Shown here piece after piece: positions 1 through 6,012 of a stretch of DNA of 12,562 nucleotides; within the stretch, counting starts at the first letter, position 1; every line of letters starts with the position of its first letter. A program made the position numbers and the translations under genes. The stretch is from Gaiellasilicea sp031371615. GTDB lineage: Bacteria; Actinomycetota; Thermoleophilia; Gaiellales; Gaiellaceae. Location of the stretch: assembly GCA_031371615.1 (NCBI GenBank), contig JANMJY010000061.1, forward strand, positions 1 through 12,562. The letters are read 5' to 3'. Below the pieces are notes generated by a model. The model did not search any database, had not been told where the DNA came from, and saw nothing but the letters and a program-made list of their open reading frames with translations.

Positions 1-29
1 GGTTTGTGTTGTACCCCCCGGGGTTTTCA

Positions 30-45
30 CCCCCCGCGCGGGGGG
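30..45. repeat. GC palindrome upstream of the transposase
   Basis: This is a perfect 16-base palindrome: six C, GCGC, then six G. A smaller CCCCGGGG palindrome lies just upstream at about 17-24. Y1/REP-type transposases are often bordered by short GC-rich palindromes that they recognise, so this could be a REP-like element belonging to the transposase at 156. It could equally be the hairpin of a terminator for a gene left of the window. No second copy was seen in the window, so its mobile nature is unproven. Confidence 0.35.
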
Positions 46-142
46 GGTCCTTGCCGGGGCACAGCCCCCGCACACGTCCCGACTGGGCGCAACAATTCTG
101 TGCCGATTGCTCCACAGGCCCGGTTCGCGCGGATGGAAGCCC

Positions 143-148
143 TACCGT
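143..148 (+). promoter_or_regulatory. Putative -10 box (TACCGT) of the transposase
   Basis: TACCGT fits the TAnnnT form and lies 7 bases before the GTG at 156, the spacing expected if transcription begins at the start codon. No close Shine-Dalgarno sequence precedes that GTG; the nearest, GGAAG at 135-139, is 16 bases away. The same arrangement recurs before four other genes in the window. No convincing -35 box was seen. Confidence 0.35.
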
Positions 149-155
149 TGGCCGA

Positions 156-590
156 GTGCCTCGGTTGCCCCGATCGACCTTTCCTGAGTACGGCGTCTGG
201 CATGCGACGACACGTGGCGTCGAGCGACGGAAGGTCTACCTCGACCGCGACGACAGCCGGGAGTTCCTCGTGCAGCTCCGACGGGCCGTCGACCGCTTTC
301 GGCTGGACGTATACGCCCTCTGCTTGATGCCGAATCACTACCACTTCGTCGTCGAGTGCCCCCGCGAACTGCTCTCACGGGCTCTGCACCGGGTGAATGG
401 CCTCTACGCCCAGGCCTTCAACGCGAGATACCGGCGCAGCGGCCACCTCTGGGGGGATCGCTTCGCACTCTGGCAGGTGCGCGACGAGGAGCACCTCGCA
501 GCGACGTGCGCCTACGTTCGCGACAACCCGGTCCGCGCCGGGCTCTGCTCGAGCGCCGTAGAGTGGCCGTGGAGCTGGAGCCGCTACGCG
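156..590 (+). pseudogene. Y1 (IS200-like/REP-associated) transposase, stop codon lost
   Basis: This encodes a single-strand DNA transposase of the Y1 HUH family. From the GTG at 156 the protein begins VPRLPRSTFPEYGVWHATTRG. It carries the HUH motif HYH at residues 61-63, the conserved NGLYAQAFNARYRRSGHLWG region at about 81-100, and the helix AYVRDNPVRAG at about 119-129, whose Tyr120 is the presumed catalytic tyrosine. The family's usual C-terminal EWPWSWSRY follows and ends near 587. The frame should stop soon after this but stays open to 1478, reading antisense through both osmC genes. The recognisable domain therefore ends exactly where the osmC stop codon (584-586) begins, which suggests that rearrangement or insertion removed the original end. 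Alternatively it is a functional gene with a long junk tail. I am confident of the family and unsure whether the gene is intact. Confidence 0.75.
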
Positions 591-1018
591 AGCTCGGCGT
601 CGAGCGTAATCTCGGGAACGCCCGCAAGCGCCTGCGAGACCGGGCAGTTCTTCTTCGCGTCCTCGGCTGCTGCGCGGAACCCGTCTGCGTCCAGTCCCGG
701 AACAGTCCCACGGATGGACAGGGCGATCTTCGTGATGCCGGTGCCCGGCACGAATGTGACCTCGGCCGAGGTCTGGAGCCGCTCGGGCACGTTCCCCGCT
801 TGGGCCAGGCCGTGCGCGAGCGCCATCGAGACGCAGGACGCGTGGGCCGCCGCGATCAGCTCCTCGGGGCTTGTCTTCCCACCCGATGCCTCTTCCGAGC
901 GCGCGGCCCAGCTGACGTCGAGCGGCCCGAACGCACCCGAGCCGACCTCGTCGATCGTTCCCGACCCGCTCATCAGGTCGCCGTTCCAGGTCACCGCTGC
1001 ACGACGTTCGGCTGCCAT
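584..1018 (-). CDS. OsmC-like peroxiredoxin (copy 1)
   Basis: This is a 144-residue OsmC/Ohr-superfamily protein, the usual family length. These enzymes reduce organic hydroperoxides with a pair of cysteines. It shows the KTSPEELIAAAHASC segment, with Cys62 as the likely peroxidatic residue, and KNCPVSQAL with Cys125 as the resolving residue. The context looks like OsmC/YhfA-type rather than a diagnosed Ohr. The ATG at 1018 is chosen because AGGGGGG (1030-1024) lies 5 bases upstream as a strong ribosome-binding site and the family fold starts there; a longer in-frame extension lacks homologous sequence. The binding site overlaps the stop of the preceding osmC copy, so the two are probably cotranslated. 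It is the last gene of the minus-strand operon beginning at 3545, and its stop collides with the transposase end. Confidence 0.9.
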   Translation of the reverse strand: MAAERRAAVTWNGDLMSGSGTIDEVGSGAFGPLDVSWAARSEEASGGKTSPEELIAAAHASCVSMALAHGLAQAGNVPERLQTSAEVTFVPGTGITKIALSIRGTVPGLDADGFRAAAEDAKKNCPVSQALAGVPEITLDAELA

Positions 1019-1028
1019 CCCGTCCCCC

Positions 1029-1475
1029 CTAGCTCGCTTGCAGATGTGCCCGAACGCTAACGGACGCGCTCGCGCTGATGAGCGCCGAGAACGAGCAACC
1101 TTGATCCGCGGCGTGAGCGGCGCTCTCGAATCCCGCCTCATCGATCCCGTCGGCGCGTCCGGACACGTCGAGCTCGGACGCAACGATCCGATGGCCCTGA
1201 CCCTCGACCTCGTCCATCGTCACCGTGCAGCGCACTTCGAGCGTCTCGACGGTGCCGCCGGCCCGCGCGATCTCGCCCGCGAGCGACGTCGCGTAGCAGC
1301 CCGCATGGGCTGCCGCGAGCAGCTCCTCCGGGCTCGTCTTGTCCCCCGGGTCGCCGATCCGCGACGGCAGGTCGATCGGCAGCTCGAACGCGCCGGTCCC
1401 GGCGCTCGCCACTCCGGAGCCGCGCGACAGCGACCCCCGCCAAGCGACCGTCGCCTCGCGGACGATCCGCGGCAC
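1029..1475 (-). CDS. OsmC-like peroxiredoxin (copy 2)
   Basis: This is a 148-residue OsmC-family protein, a diverged paralogue of the gene directly downstream. KTSPEELLAAAHAGC places the likely peroxidatic cysteine at residue 60, and ADQGCSFSALIS places the second at 127; an extra Cys83 is present. The predicted role is cytosolic reduction of organic hydroperoxides or similar electrophiles. The start is the GTG at 1475-1473. Its first base is also the last base of the TAG stop of the DUF1385 gene (TAGTG), and GAGG lies about 10 bases upstream, which points to coupled translation. The open frame extends further upstream, to 1808, but that part is antisense-type sequence inside the DUF1385 gene and has no OsmC character. 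Ten bases separate it from the second copy. Confidence 0.88.
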   Translation of the reverse strand: MPRIVREATVAWRGSLSRGSGVASAGTGAFELPIDLPSRIGDPGDKTSPEELLAAAHAGCYATSLAGEIARAGGTVETLEVRCTVTMDEVEGQGHRIVASELDVSGRADGIDEAGFESAAHAADQGCSFSALISASASVSVRAHLQAS

Positions 1476-2392
1476 TAGGCCATGACCTCGACCTTGCGCT
1501 CCTCCACCGAGAGCCCGCCCTCCCGACGGAGCACCTCCTGGAGCGCACGGATCGAGACCTCGATCTGGTCGAGCGACGGCTGGCGCGTCGTCAGCCGCTG
1601 CAACCACATGCCCGGCGCGAGCAGCGTCATCAGGATCGCGTTGCCCTGGTGCTTGCCGGCGAAGCGGATCAGCTCGTACGCGATGCCGGCAATCACCGGC
1701 AGGAGCGCGATCCGGCTCAGGATGAGCCAGTACCAGGCCGGCTGCCCGACGAAGGCGAAAACGAAGATCCCGATCACCATCACCCAGAGCAAAAACGCTG
1801 TTCCGCAACGGGGGTGGATCAAACTGAAGGTTTGCACGCGCTCCGGCGTGAGCTCCTCGCCCGCCTCGTAGGCGTTGATCGCCTTGTGCTCAGCCGCGTG
1901 GTACTGGAAGACGCGCCGCAGGTCCGGCAGCAGCGAGATCAGCAGCAGGTAGAGCAGGAAGATCGACACCCGGATCACGCCCTCGACGACGACGAACACG
2001 CCGGTGGTGTCGATCGGCAGCAGGTTCGTGATCAGCGCAGGCGTGACTTTGAACAGCATCAGCGCGAAGCCGATCGCGATCGCGAACGAGAAGATGATCT
2101 GGCCGCGGCCGATCTCGGTCTCGACTTCGCCCGGTTCGGCGTCAGGATCCTGGGCCGCGTAGTTGGCTGAGATCGCAAGCGCCCTGAAGCCGATCGCGAG
2201 CGACTCGCCGAGTGCGATCACGCCCCGGATCACCGGCAGCCGGAAGAATCGGTTGCGCGCCATCGGCGACGTGATCTCCTTGACGACCTGGGCGATGTCG
2301 CCGTCCGGCTTGCGCACGGCGACGGCCCACATCGAGGGGCTGCGCATCATCACGCCCTCGAGGACCGCCTGGCCTCCGATCGAATTGCTCAA
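1475..2392 (-). CDS. DUF1385 (YqhQ-family) membrane protein
   Basis: This is a 305-residue integral membrane protein of the DUF1385/YqhQ family, whose biochemical function is not established. Family marks are IGGQAVLEGVMMRSP at residues 5-19, YHAAEHKAINAYE at 164-176, HPRCGT at 193-198 and the C-terminal TTRQPSLDQIEVSIRAL at 268-284. Hydrophobic segments lie near 99-118, 131-156, 198-216 and 220-242. The start is taken as the TTG at 2392, giving MSNSIGGQAVLEG. Family members begin only a few residues before the GGQAV motif, and no ATG or GTG occurs there; the first ATG lies inside the conserved motif. No clear Shine-Dalgarno precedes it, so translation may reinitiate after rpmE, whose stop is 11 bases upstream. 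The stop overlaps the GTG of the next osmC gene. rpmE-DUF1385 adjacency is common in Gram-positive genomes. Confidence 0.88.
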   Translation of the reverse strand: MSNSIGGQAVLEGVMMRSPSMWAVAVRKPDGDIAQVVKEITSPMARNRFFRLPVIRGVIALGESLAIGFRALAISANYAAQDPDAEPGEVETEIGRGQIIFSFAIAIGFALMLFKVTPALITNLLPIDTTGVFVVVEGVIRVSIFLLYLLLISLLPDLRRVFQYHAAEHKAINAYEAGEELTPERVQTFSLIHPRCGTAFLLWVMVIGIFVFAFVGQPAWYWLILSRIALLPVIAGIAYELIRFAGKHQGNAILMTLLAPGMWLQRLTTRQPSLDQIEVSIRALQEVLRREGGLSVEERKVEVMA

Positions 2393-2403
2393 GGCAAGTG
2401 CCG

Positions 2404-2622
2404 CTAGGCGCGGCGGGAGCCGCCGGCCTTCTCGAGGCGGCGCTGGAAGCGCTCGACCCGGCCGCCGGCGTCCATCAGCTTCTGCTTGCCCGTGTAGAAC
2501 GGATGGCAGGCCGAGCAGACGTCGACGTGGATCTCGGCCTGGGTCGACCGCGTCTCGAACTCGGCGCCGCAGGAGCAGCGGACGTGCGTGGAAACGTACT
2601 CGGGATGGATTCCGGTCTTCAT
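2404..2622 (-). CDS. rpmE: 50S ribosomal protein L31, zinc-binding form
   Basis: This is a 72-residue bacterial ribosomal protein L31. It begins MKTGIHPEYVSTHVRCSCG and contains the diagnostic SACHPFYTGKQKLMD segment. Cys16, Cys18, Cys36 and Cys39 form the zinc site, so this is the zinc-containing (C+) form rather than the zinc-independent paralogue. The ATG at 2622 forms an ATGA overlap with the stop of the upstream threonine dehydratase gene, so its translation may be coupled to that enzyme. No good Shine-Dalgarno is visible, which fits coupling. Downstream, 11 bases separate it from the TTG of the DUF1385 gene. Length and motifs are normal for the family. Confidence 0.96.
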   Translation of the reverse strand: MKTGIHPEYVSTHVRCSCGAEFETRSTQAEIHVDVCSACHPFYTGKQKLMDAGGRVERFQRRLEKAGGSRRA

Positions 2623-3545
2623 CGCGAAGCCAGGATAGCAGAGGTGGTTTCGGGCGATACGTTGCCGCCGGAGACAACAGCGGCCATCGGTCCGTCCCCC
2701 GCCTTGCCCGCGAGAATCGCAGCGACCGCGACCGCTCCGGCGGGTTCGCAGGCGAGTTTCGCCCGGTTGTAGAGGAACCGGAACGCGTCCTCGATCTCCG
2801 CCTCCGTGACCAGGATGCTCTCGACATCGTGCGCCTGCATGACGGCGAGCGCGATCTCGCCCGCGAACGGCCCCGAGAGGCCGTCGGCGATCGAGTCCGG
2901 CGTCACCGGCACGGACCGCCCGGCTGCGAGTGCATCGTGCACGGCCGTGGAGCGTTCCGGCTCGACGGCGATCACGCGCCGGTCCGGCGCCGCAGCCGCG
3001 ATCCCGGCCACAAGGCCGCCGCCGCCCGTCGGCACGAGGATCGTCTCGACCTCGGGCGCGTCCTCGAGCAGCTCCAGGGCCAACGTGCCCTGGCCGGCGA
3101 TGATGAGTGGGTCGTCGAACGGGTGCACGAGCGTCCGGCCCGTCTGGCGGATGTGCTCGTCGAGCCGCGCGAACGCCTCGACGGCGTCGGCGGCCTCGAG
3201 GTCGACCGAGGCGCCGTAGCCGCGCGTGCCGGCGACCTTCGCGGCACTCGCACTCGCGTACATGACGACGAGGCAGTCGATCCCTTCCGCCGTCGCGCCC
3301 CACGCGAGCGCCTGCGCGTGGTTGCCGGCCGAGATCCCGATCACGCCGCGAGCCTTCTCCTCCGCCGTCAGCGACGCCAGCTTGTTGAGAACGCCGCGCG
3401 CCTTGAAGGACCCGGTCTTCTGGAAGAGCTCGGCCTTGAGCCAGACCTCGTCCCCGAGGGTCTTCGAGGAGAAGGTCGGGGTGCGGTGGACCCGACCCCG
3501 GATCTGCTCGGCCGCCGCAAGGACGTGTTCTCGGCGCACGGGCAT
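2619..3545 (-). CDS. Threonine/serine ammonia-lyase (PLP-dependent)
   Basis: This is a 308-residue fold-type II PLP enzyme of the threonine dehydratase/serine racemase group. It is predicted to deaminate L-threonine to 2-oxobutyrate, and possibly serine to pyruvate, in the cytosol. KTGSFKARG at 43-51 carries the PLP lysine (Lys48), SAGNHAQ at 72-78 is the substrate loop, GGGG at 174-177 is the phosphate-binding glycine loop, and SGGN at 292-295 holds the C-terminal serine near the pyridine ring. It has no C-terminal ACT regulatory domain. This makes it a catabolic (TdcB-like) or racemase-like enzyme rather than the isoleucine-feedback-inhibited biosynthetic form. The ATG at 3545 has no Shine-Dalgarno but has TACGAT 6 bases upstream, suggesting a leaderless mRNA. 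It is first in a five-gene operon and ends in an ATGA overlap with rpmE. Substrate specificity cannot be settled from sequence alone. Confidence 0.9.
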   Translation of the reverse strand: MPVRREHVLAAAEQIRGRVHRTPTFSSKTLGDEVWLKAELFQKTGSFKARGVLNKLASLTAEEKARGVIGISAGNHAQALAWGATAEGIDCLVVMYASASAAKVAGTRGYGASVDLEAADAVEAFARLDEHIRQTGRTLVHPFDDPLIIAGQGTLALELLEDAPEVETILVPTGGGGLVAGIAAAAPDRRVIAVEPERSTAVHDALAAGRSVPVTPDSIADGLSGPFAGEIALAVMQAHDVESILVTEAEIEDAFRFLYNRAKLACEPAGAVAVAAILAGKAGDGPMAAVVSGGNVSPETTSAILASR

Positions 3546-3551
3546 CGGGCC

Positions 3552-3561
3552 ATCGTAGACT
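3552..3561. promoter_or_regulatory. Overlapping divergent -10 boxes (bidirectional promoter)
   Basis: The 23-base gap between the divergent starts at 3545 (minus) and 3569 (plus) contains TAGACT on the plus strand (3556-3561), 7 bases before the GTG. On the minus strand it contains TACGAT (3557-3552), 6 bases before the ATG. Both fit TAnnnT, and they share the self-complementary TA at 3556-3557. Neither gene has a Shine-Dalgarno, so both may be leaderless. No clear -35 boxes were found on either side. The assignment is inferred from pattern and spacing. Confidence 0.5.
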
Positions 3562-3568
3562 CCGCCGG

Positions 3569-4807
3569 GTGAACGGCCATCCAGTGCGGATCACTGTCGA
3601 CGATGACCTCCGCCGCTCGCGGCTGACCGTGTTCTTCCGCCTGCTGCTCGCGATCCCGCACCTGATCTGGCTGGCCGGGTGGACCGTGCTCGCCCTCCTC
3701 GCGGGGGTATTGAACTGGTTCGCGGTGCTGTTCACGACGAGGTCGCCGCGGCCGTTCCACCGCTTCCTGACGGCGTACGTCCGCTACAGCACCCATGTCG
3801 CCGCTTTCGTCGGCCTTGCGGCGAACCCGTTCCCGGGCTTCGTCGGCGACGACAGCGGCTACCCGGTCCGGCTCGACATGCCCGAGCCCGAGGCTCAGCG
3901 GCGGGTGGTGACGCTGTTCAAGCTCGTACTCGTGATCCCGGCGCTGGCGCTCGCCGGGATCTTCGGCGGCGACGCCTTCAGCTACGGCGGGCTCGCAGGC
4001 GCGGCATCGTTCCTGGCGTGGTTCGCGGCGCTCGCGACGGCCCGGATGCCGGGCGGATTGCGCAACGTGCTCGTGTGGTGCATCGGCTACAGCGCCCAGC
4101 TCGCCGCCTATCTCTTCTCCCTGACCGACCACTATCCGACGAGTGACCCGAACGAGTTCGTCCGGGAACCCGCACCCGAGCGCTCGGTGCGACTGCGGCT
4201 CGACGACGATGGCCGCCGCTCGCGTCTCACGGTCTTCTTTCGGCCGCTGCTCGCGATCCCGCACCTGATCTGGCTGTCCTTCTGGGGCTACGCGATCTGG
4301 CTCGCCGCCTTCGTCGGCTGGATCGCGGCGATCGCGACCGGGCGGCTGCCCGATCCACTGCATCGGTTCAGCGCGGCCTACGTGTCCTACCAGGCGCAGG
4401 TCTATGCCTACGTGTTCCTGATCGCGAACCCGTTCCCGGGCTTCGTCGCGCAGGAGTACCCACTGTTCGTCACGATCGATCCTCCCGTTCGCCAGCATCG
4501 CCTCCTCTCGCTCTTCAGGCTCGTGCTGGCGCTGCCGGCCTTCCTGGTCGCAGCGTTGCTGACGTACGTGCTCCTCGTCGCCGCCTTCCTGGGCTGGTTC
4601 GCGTCGCTCGCGACGGGGCGCATGCCGCTCGGCCTCCGGAACGCCGGCGCGGCCGGGATCCGCTACGCCTCGCAGACGTACGCGTACACGCTGCTGCTGA
4701 CCCCTCAGTACCCGCACTCGACTCCGACCCTCGCCGCGCCCGCTTCGCTGGAGCCCGAGTCTGAGGCAAACGTCCCGTCGCCGACTCAGCCCGAGGCGGC
4801 GGCCTGA
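3569..4807 (+). CDS. Membrane protein with four DUF4389-like repeats
   Basis: This is a 412-residue membrane protein made of four DUF4389-like units at about residues 6-99, 100-190, 207-298 and 299-382. Each has a short beta-like lead, a FFR/LFK segment, two hydrophobic helices and a conserved Tyr-containing helix. Units 1 and 3 resemble each other most (RRSRLTVFFRxLLAIPHLIWL and ANPFPGFV). Units 2 and 4 share FLxWFAxLATxRMPxGLRN. The order is therefore A-B-A'-B', from duplication of a two-unit block. The DNA keeps 31-base (3643/4246) and 25-base (3821/4424) identical runs, both offset by 603 bases. The tail after residue 385 is Pro/Glu/Ala-rich and presumably cytosolic or disordered. The start is the GTG at 3569 with no Shine-Dalgarno and TAGACT 7 bases upstream. 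DUF4389 function is unknown. It is followed, in an overlapping frame, by an M48 protease. Confidence 0.85.
   Translation: MNGHPVRITVDDDLRRSRLTVFFRLLLAIPHLIWLAGWTVLALLAGVLNWFAVLFTTRSPRPFHRFLTAYVRYSTHVAAFVGLAANPFPGFVGDDSGYPVRLDMPEPEAQRRVVTLFKLVLVIPALALAGIFGGDAFSYGGLAGAASFLAWFAALATARMPGGLRNVLVWCIGYSAQLAAYLFSLTDHYPTSDPNEFVREPAPERSVRLRLDDDGRRSRLTVFFRPLLAIPHLIWLSFWGYAIWLAAFVGWIAAIATGRLPDPLHRFSAAYVSYQAQVYAYVFLIANPFPGFVAQEYPLFVTIDPPVRQHRLLSLFRLVLALPAFLVAALLTYVLLVAAFLGWFASLATGRMPLGLRNAGAAGIRYASQTYAYTLLLTPQYPHSTPTLAAPASLEPESEANVPSPTQPEAAA
4793..4807 (+). promoter_or_regulatory. Shine-Dalgarno plus CTGA overlap that sets a CTG start
   Basis: GAGG (4793-4796) sits 7 bases before CTG (4804-4806), which overlaps the TGA stop (4805-4807) of the DUF4389 gene. 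In this frame no ATG, GTG or TTG exists between the upstream in-frame stop at 4762-4764 and position 4954. Codons from 4804 onward encode a clear membrane helix that belongs to the protease. This makes CTG the best-supported initiation codon. Confidence 0.6.
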
Positions 4808-6012
4808 CCAACCGCACCTGGGCGCTGCGCGCCGTCGCGGCTCTCGTTCTCGCAGGCGTCTGGGCTGCCGCCGCGTACGCACTCTGGGGAAGCCGCGTCC
4901 CCGGTGGGCTCGACCTGCCGCACGTCGACCTCTCGAGCAGGATCGACCCAGCGGTGATCGCCCGCTCGGAGCGGTACGCGACCTTCTTCAGGTTCGAGTT
5001 CCCGGCCTCCCAAGTCGTGCTGGTCAGCGTCCTGCTCGCTTACGCACGCTGGGGCATCCGCTTCGCTCGCGAGTCGGCGGCGGGCCGGATCGGCACCGGA
5101 ATGCTGCTCGGGATGATCGGTCTCGGCCTCGTCTGGCTCTCACAGGTGCCGTTTCGCCTGGCGGAGGTCTGGTGGGACCGGCGCTACGACCAGACCGACA
5201 GCGGCTACCTCGAGACGCTGTTCGCAAACTGGGTCCAGCTCGGGGCCGAGTTTCTCTTCATCTGCTTCGCACTCGTGATCGTGATGGCGCTCGCCGGGCG
5301 CTTTCCGCGCCGCTGGTGGCTCGGAGCGGCGCCCGTCTTCGTTGGGCTGGCGGCTCTCTTCGCGTTCATCTACCCGTACCTCACCTCCACCCAGCCGCTC
5401 CACCGGCCGGCGCTCGAGGCGGCCGCGCGCGAGTACGCGAAGAGCCAAGGGATCGACCCGGTGCGCATCGCCGTCGAGGACGTCACGGACTTCACGAACG
5501 CGCCGAACGCCTATGCGGTCGGCCTCGGGCCGAGCAAGCGGATCGTCTTCTGGAACACGATGCTCGACGGCCGCTTCAGCGACGACGAGGTGAAGGTCGT
5601 GCTCGCGCACGAGCTCGGCCATCTCTCGCGCCATCACCTCCCGGAGGGCATCGGCTGGTACGCGCTCTTCGCGCTCCCTGGGGCCTGGCTGATCGCGCTG
5701 GCGACCCGCAGGCGGGGCGGCATGGCGAACCCGGCAGCCGTGCCGCTCTCGCTCCTCGTGATCGTCGTGCTCGACCTCGTCTCGCTGCCCGTCTACAACG
5801 CGATCTCGCGGCACATGGAGCAGGAAGCGGACTGGGTGGCGCTCGAGACGACCCACGACCCGGGCTCGGCGGCGGGGCTCTTCGGCAACTTCACGGTCGA
5901 GTCGCTGGACGACCCTGACCCGCCGGCGTGGTCGCACCTGCTCTTCGACAGCCACCCCTCTGTGAAGGAGCGGATCGGGATGGCCGAGGCCTGGCGGGCT
6001 CGCTCTAGGTAA
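4804..6012 (+). CDS. M48 family (Ste24/CAAX-type) membrane zinc metalloprotease
   Basis: This is predicted to be a 402-residue multi-pass membrane endopeptidase of family M48, type Ste24/CAAX protease, probably acting in membrane-protein quality control or processing. HELGH at 269-273 supplies two zinc histidines and the catalytic Glu270. SRHMEQEAD at about 335-343 supplies the third ligand, Glu339, with Asp343 conserved. Hydrophobic helices lie near 7-28, 67-84, 96-115, 142-165, 171-195, 283-302 and 312-332, the seven-helix plan of Ste24. The start is taken as the CTG at 4804; the conventional alternative, GTG at 4954, would remove the first helix. The C-terminal SHPSVKERIGMAEAW is typical of M48. 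It is cotranslated with the DUF4389 gene. Its last 8 bases overlap the 3' end of the convergent ETF-QO gene. The family is certain, the start less so. Confidence 0.88.
   Translation: MTNRTWALRAVAALVLAGVWAAAAYALWGSRVPGGLDLPHVDLSSRIDPAVIARSERYATFFRFEFPASQVVLVSVLLAYARWGIRFARESAAGRIGTGMLLGMIGLGLVWLSQVPFRLAEVWWDRRYDQTDSGYLETLFANWVQLGAEFLFICFALVIVMALAGRFPRRWWLGAAPVFVGLAALFAFIYPYLTSTQPLHRPALEAAAREYAKSQGIDPVRIAVEDVTDFTNAPNAYAVGLGPSKRIVFWNTMLDGRFSDDEVKVVLAHELGHLSRHHLPEGIGWYALFALPGAWLIALATRRRGGMANPAAVPLSLLVIVVLDLVSLPVYNAISRHMEQEADWVALETTHDPGSAAGLFGNFTVESLDDPDPPAWSHLLFDSHPSVKERIGMAEAWRARSR

Noticed and set aside
4..327. 107-codon frame overlapping the transposase on the plus strand
   Set aside because: It is Ser/Thr-rich low-complexity sequence in another frame of the transposase with no recognisable features.
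588..1478. C-terminal 290 residues of the long frame that begins with the transposase
   Set aside because: It is antisense to two well-supported osmC genes with ribosome-binding sites and catalytic cysteines; the sequence has no domain character and reflects GC-rich codon use.
1476..1808. N-terminal extension of osmC copy 2
   Set aside because: The extension lies out of frame within the DUF1385 gene, and the OsmC fold begins at the GTG at 1475, which overlaps the DUF1385 stop.
2393..2827. N-terminal extension of the DUF1385 frame
   Set aside because: It overlaps rpmE and the ammonia-lyase in another frame and is Arg/Ser-rich; the conserved family start is at the TTG at 2392.
3368..4882. Long open frame (504 codons) on the minus strand
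   Set aside because: It is antisense to the DUF4389 gene and part of the M48 gene and overlaps the start of the ammonia-lyase; it is an Arg/Glu-rich shadow with no domain.
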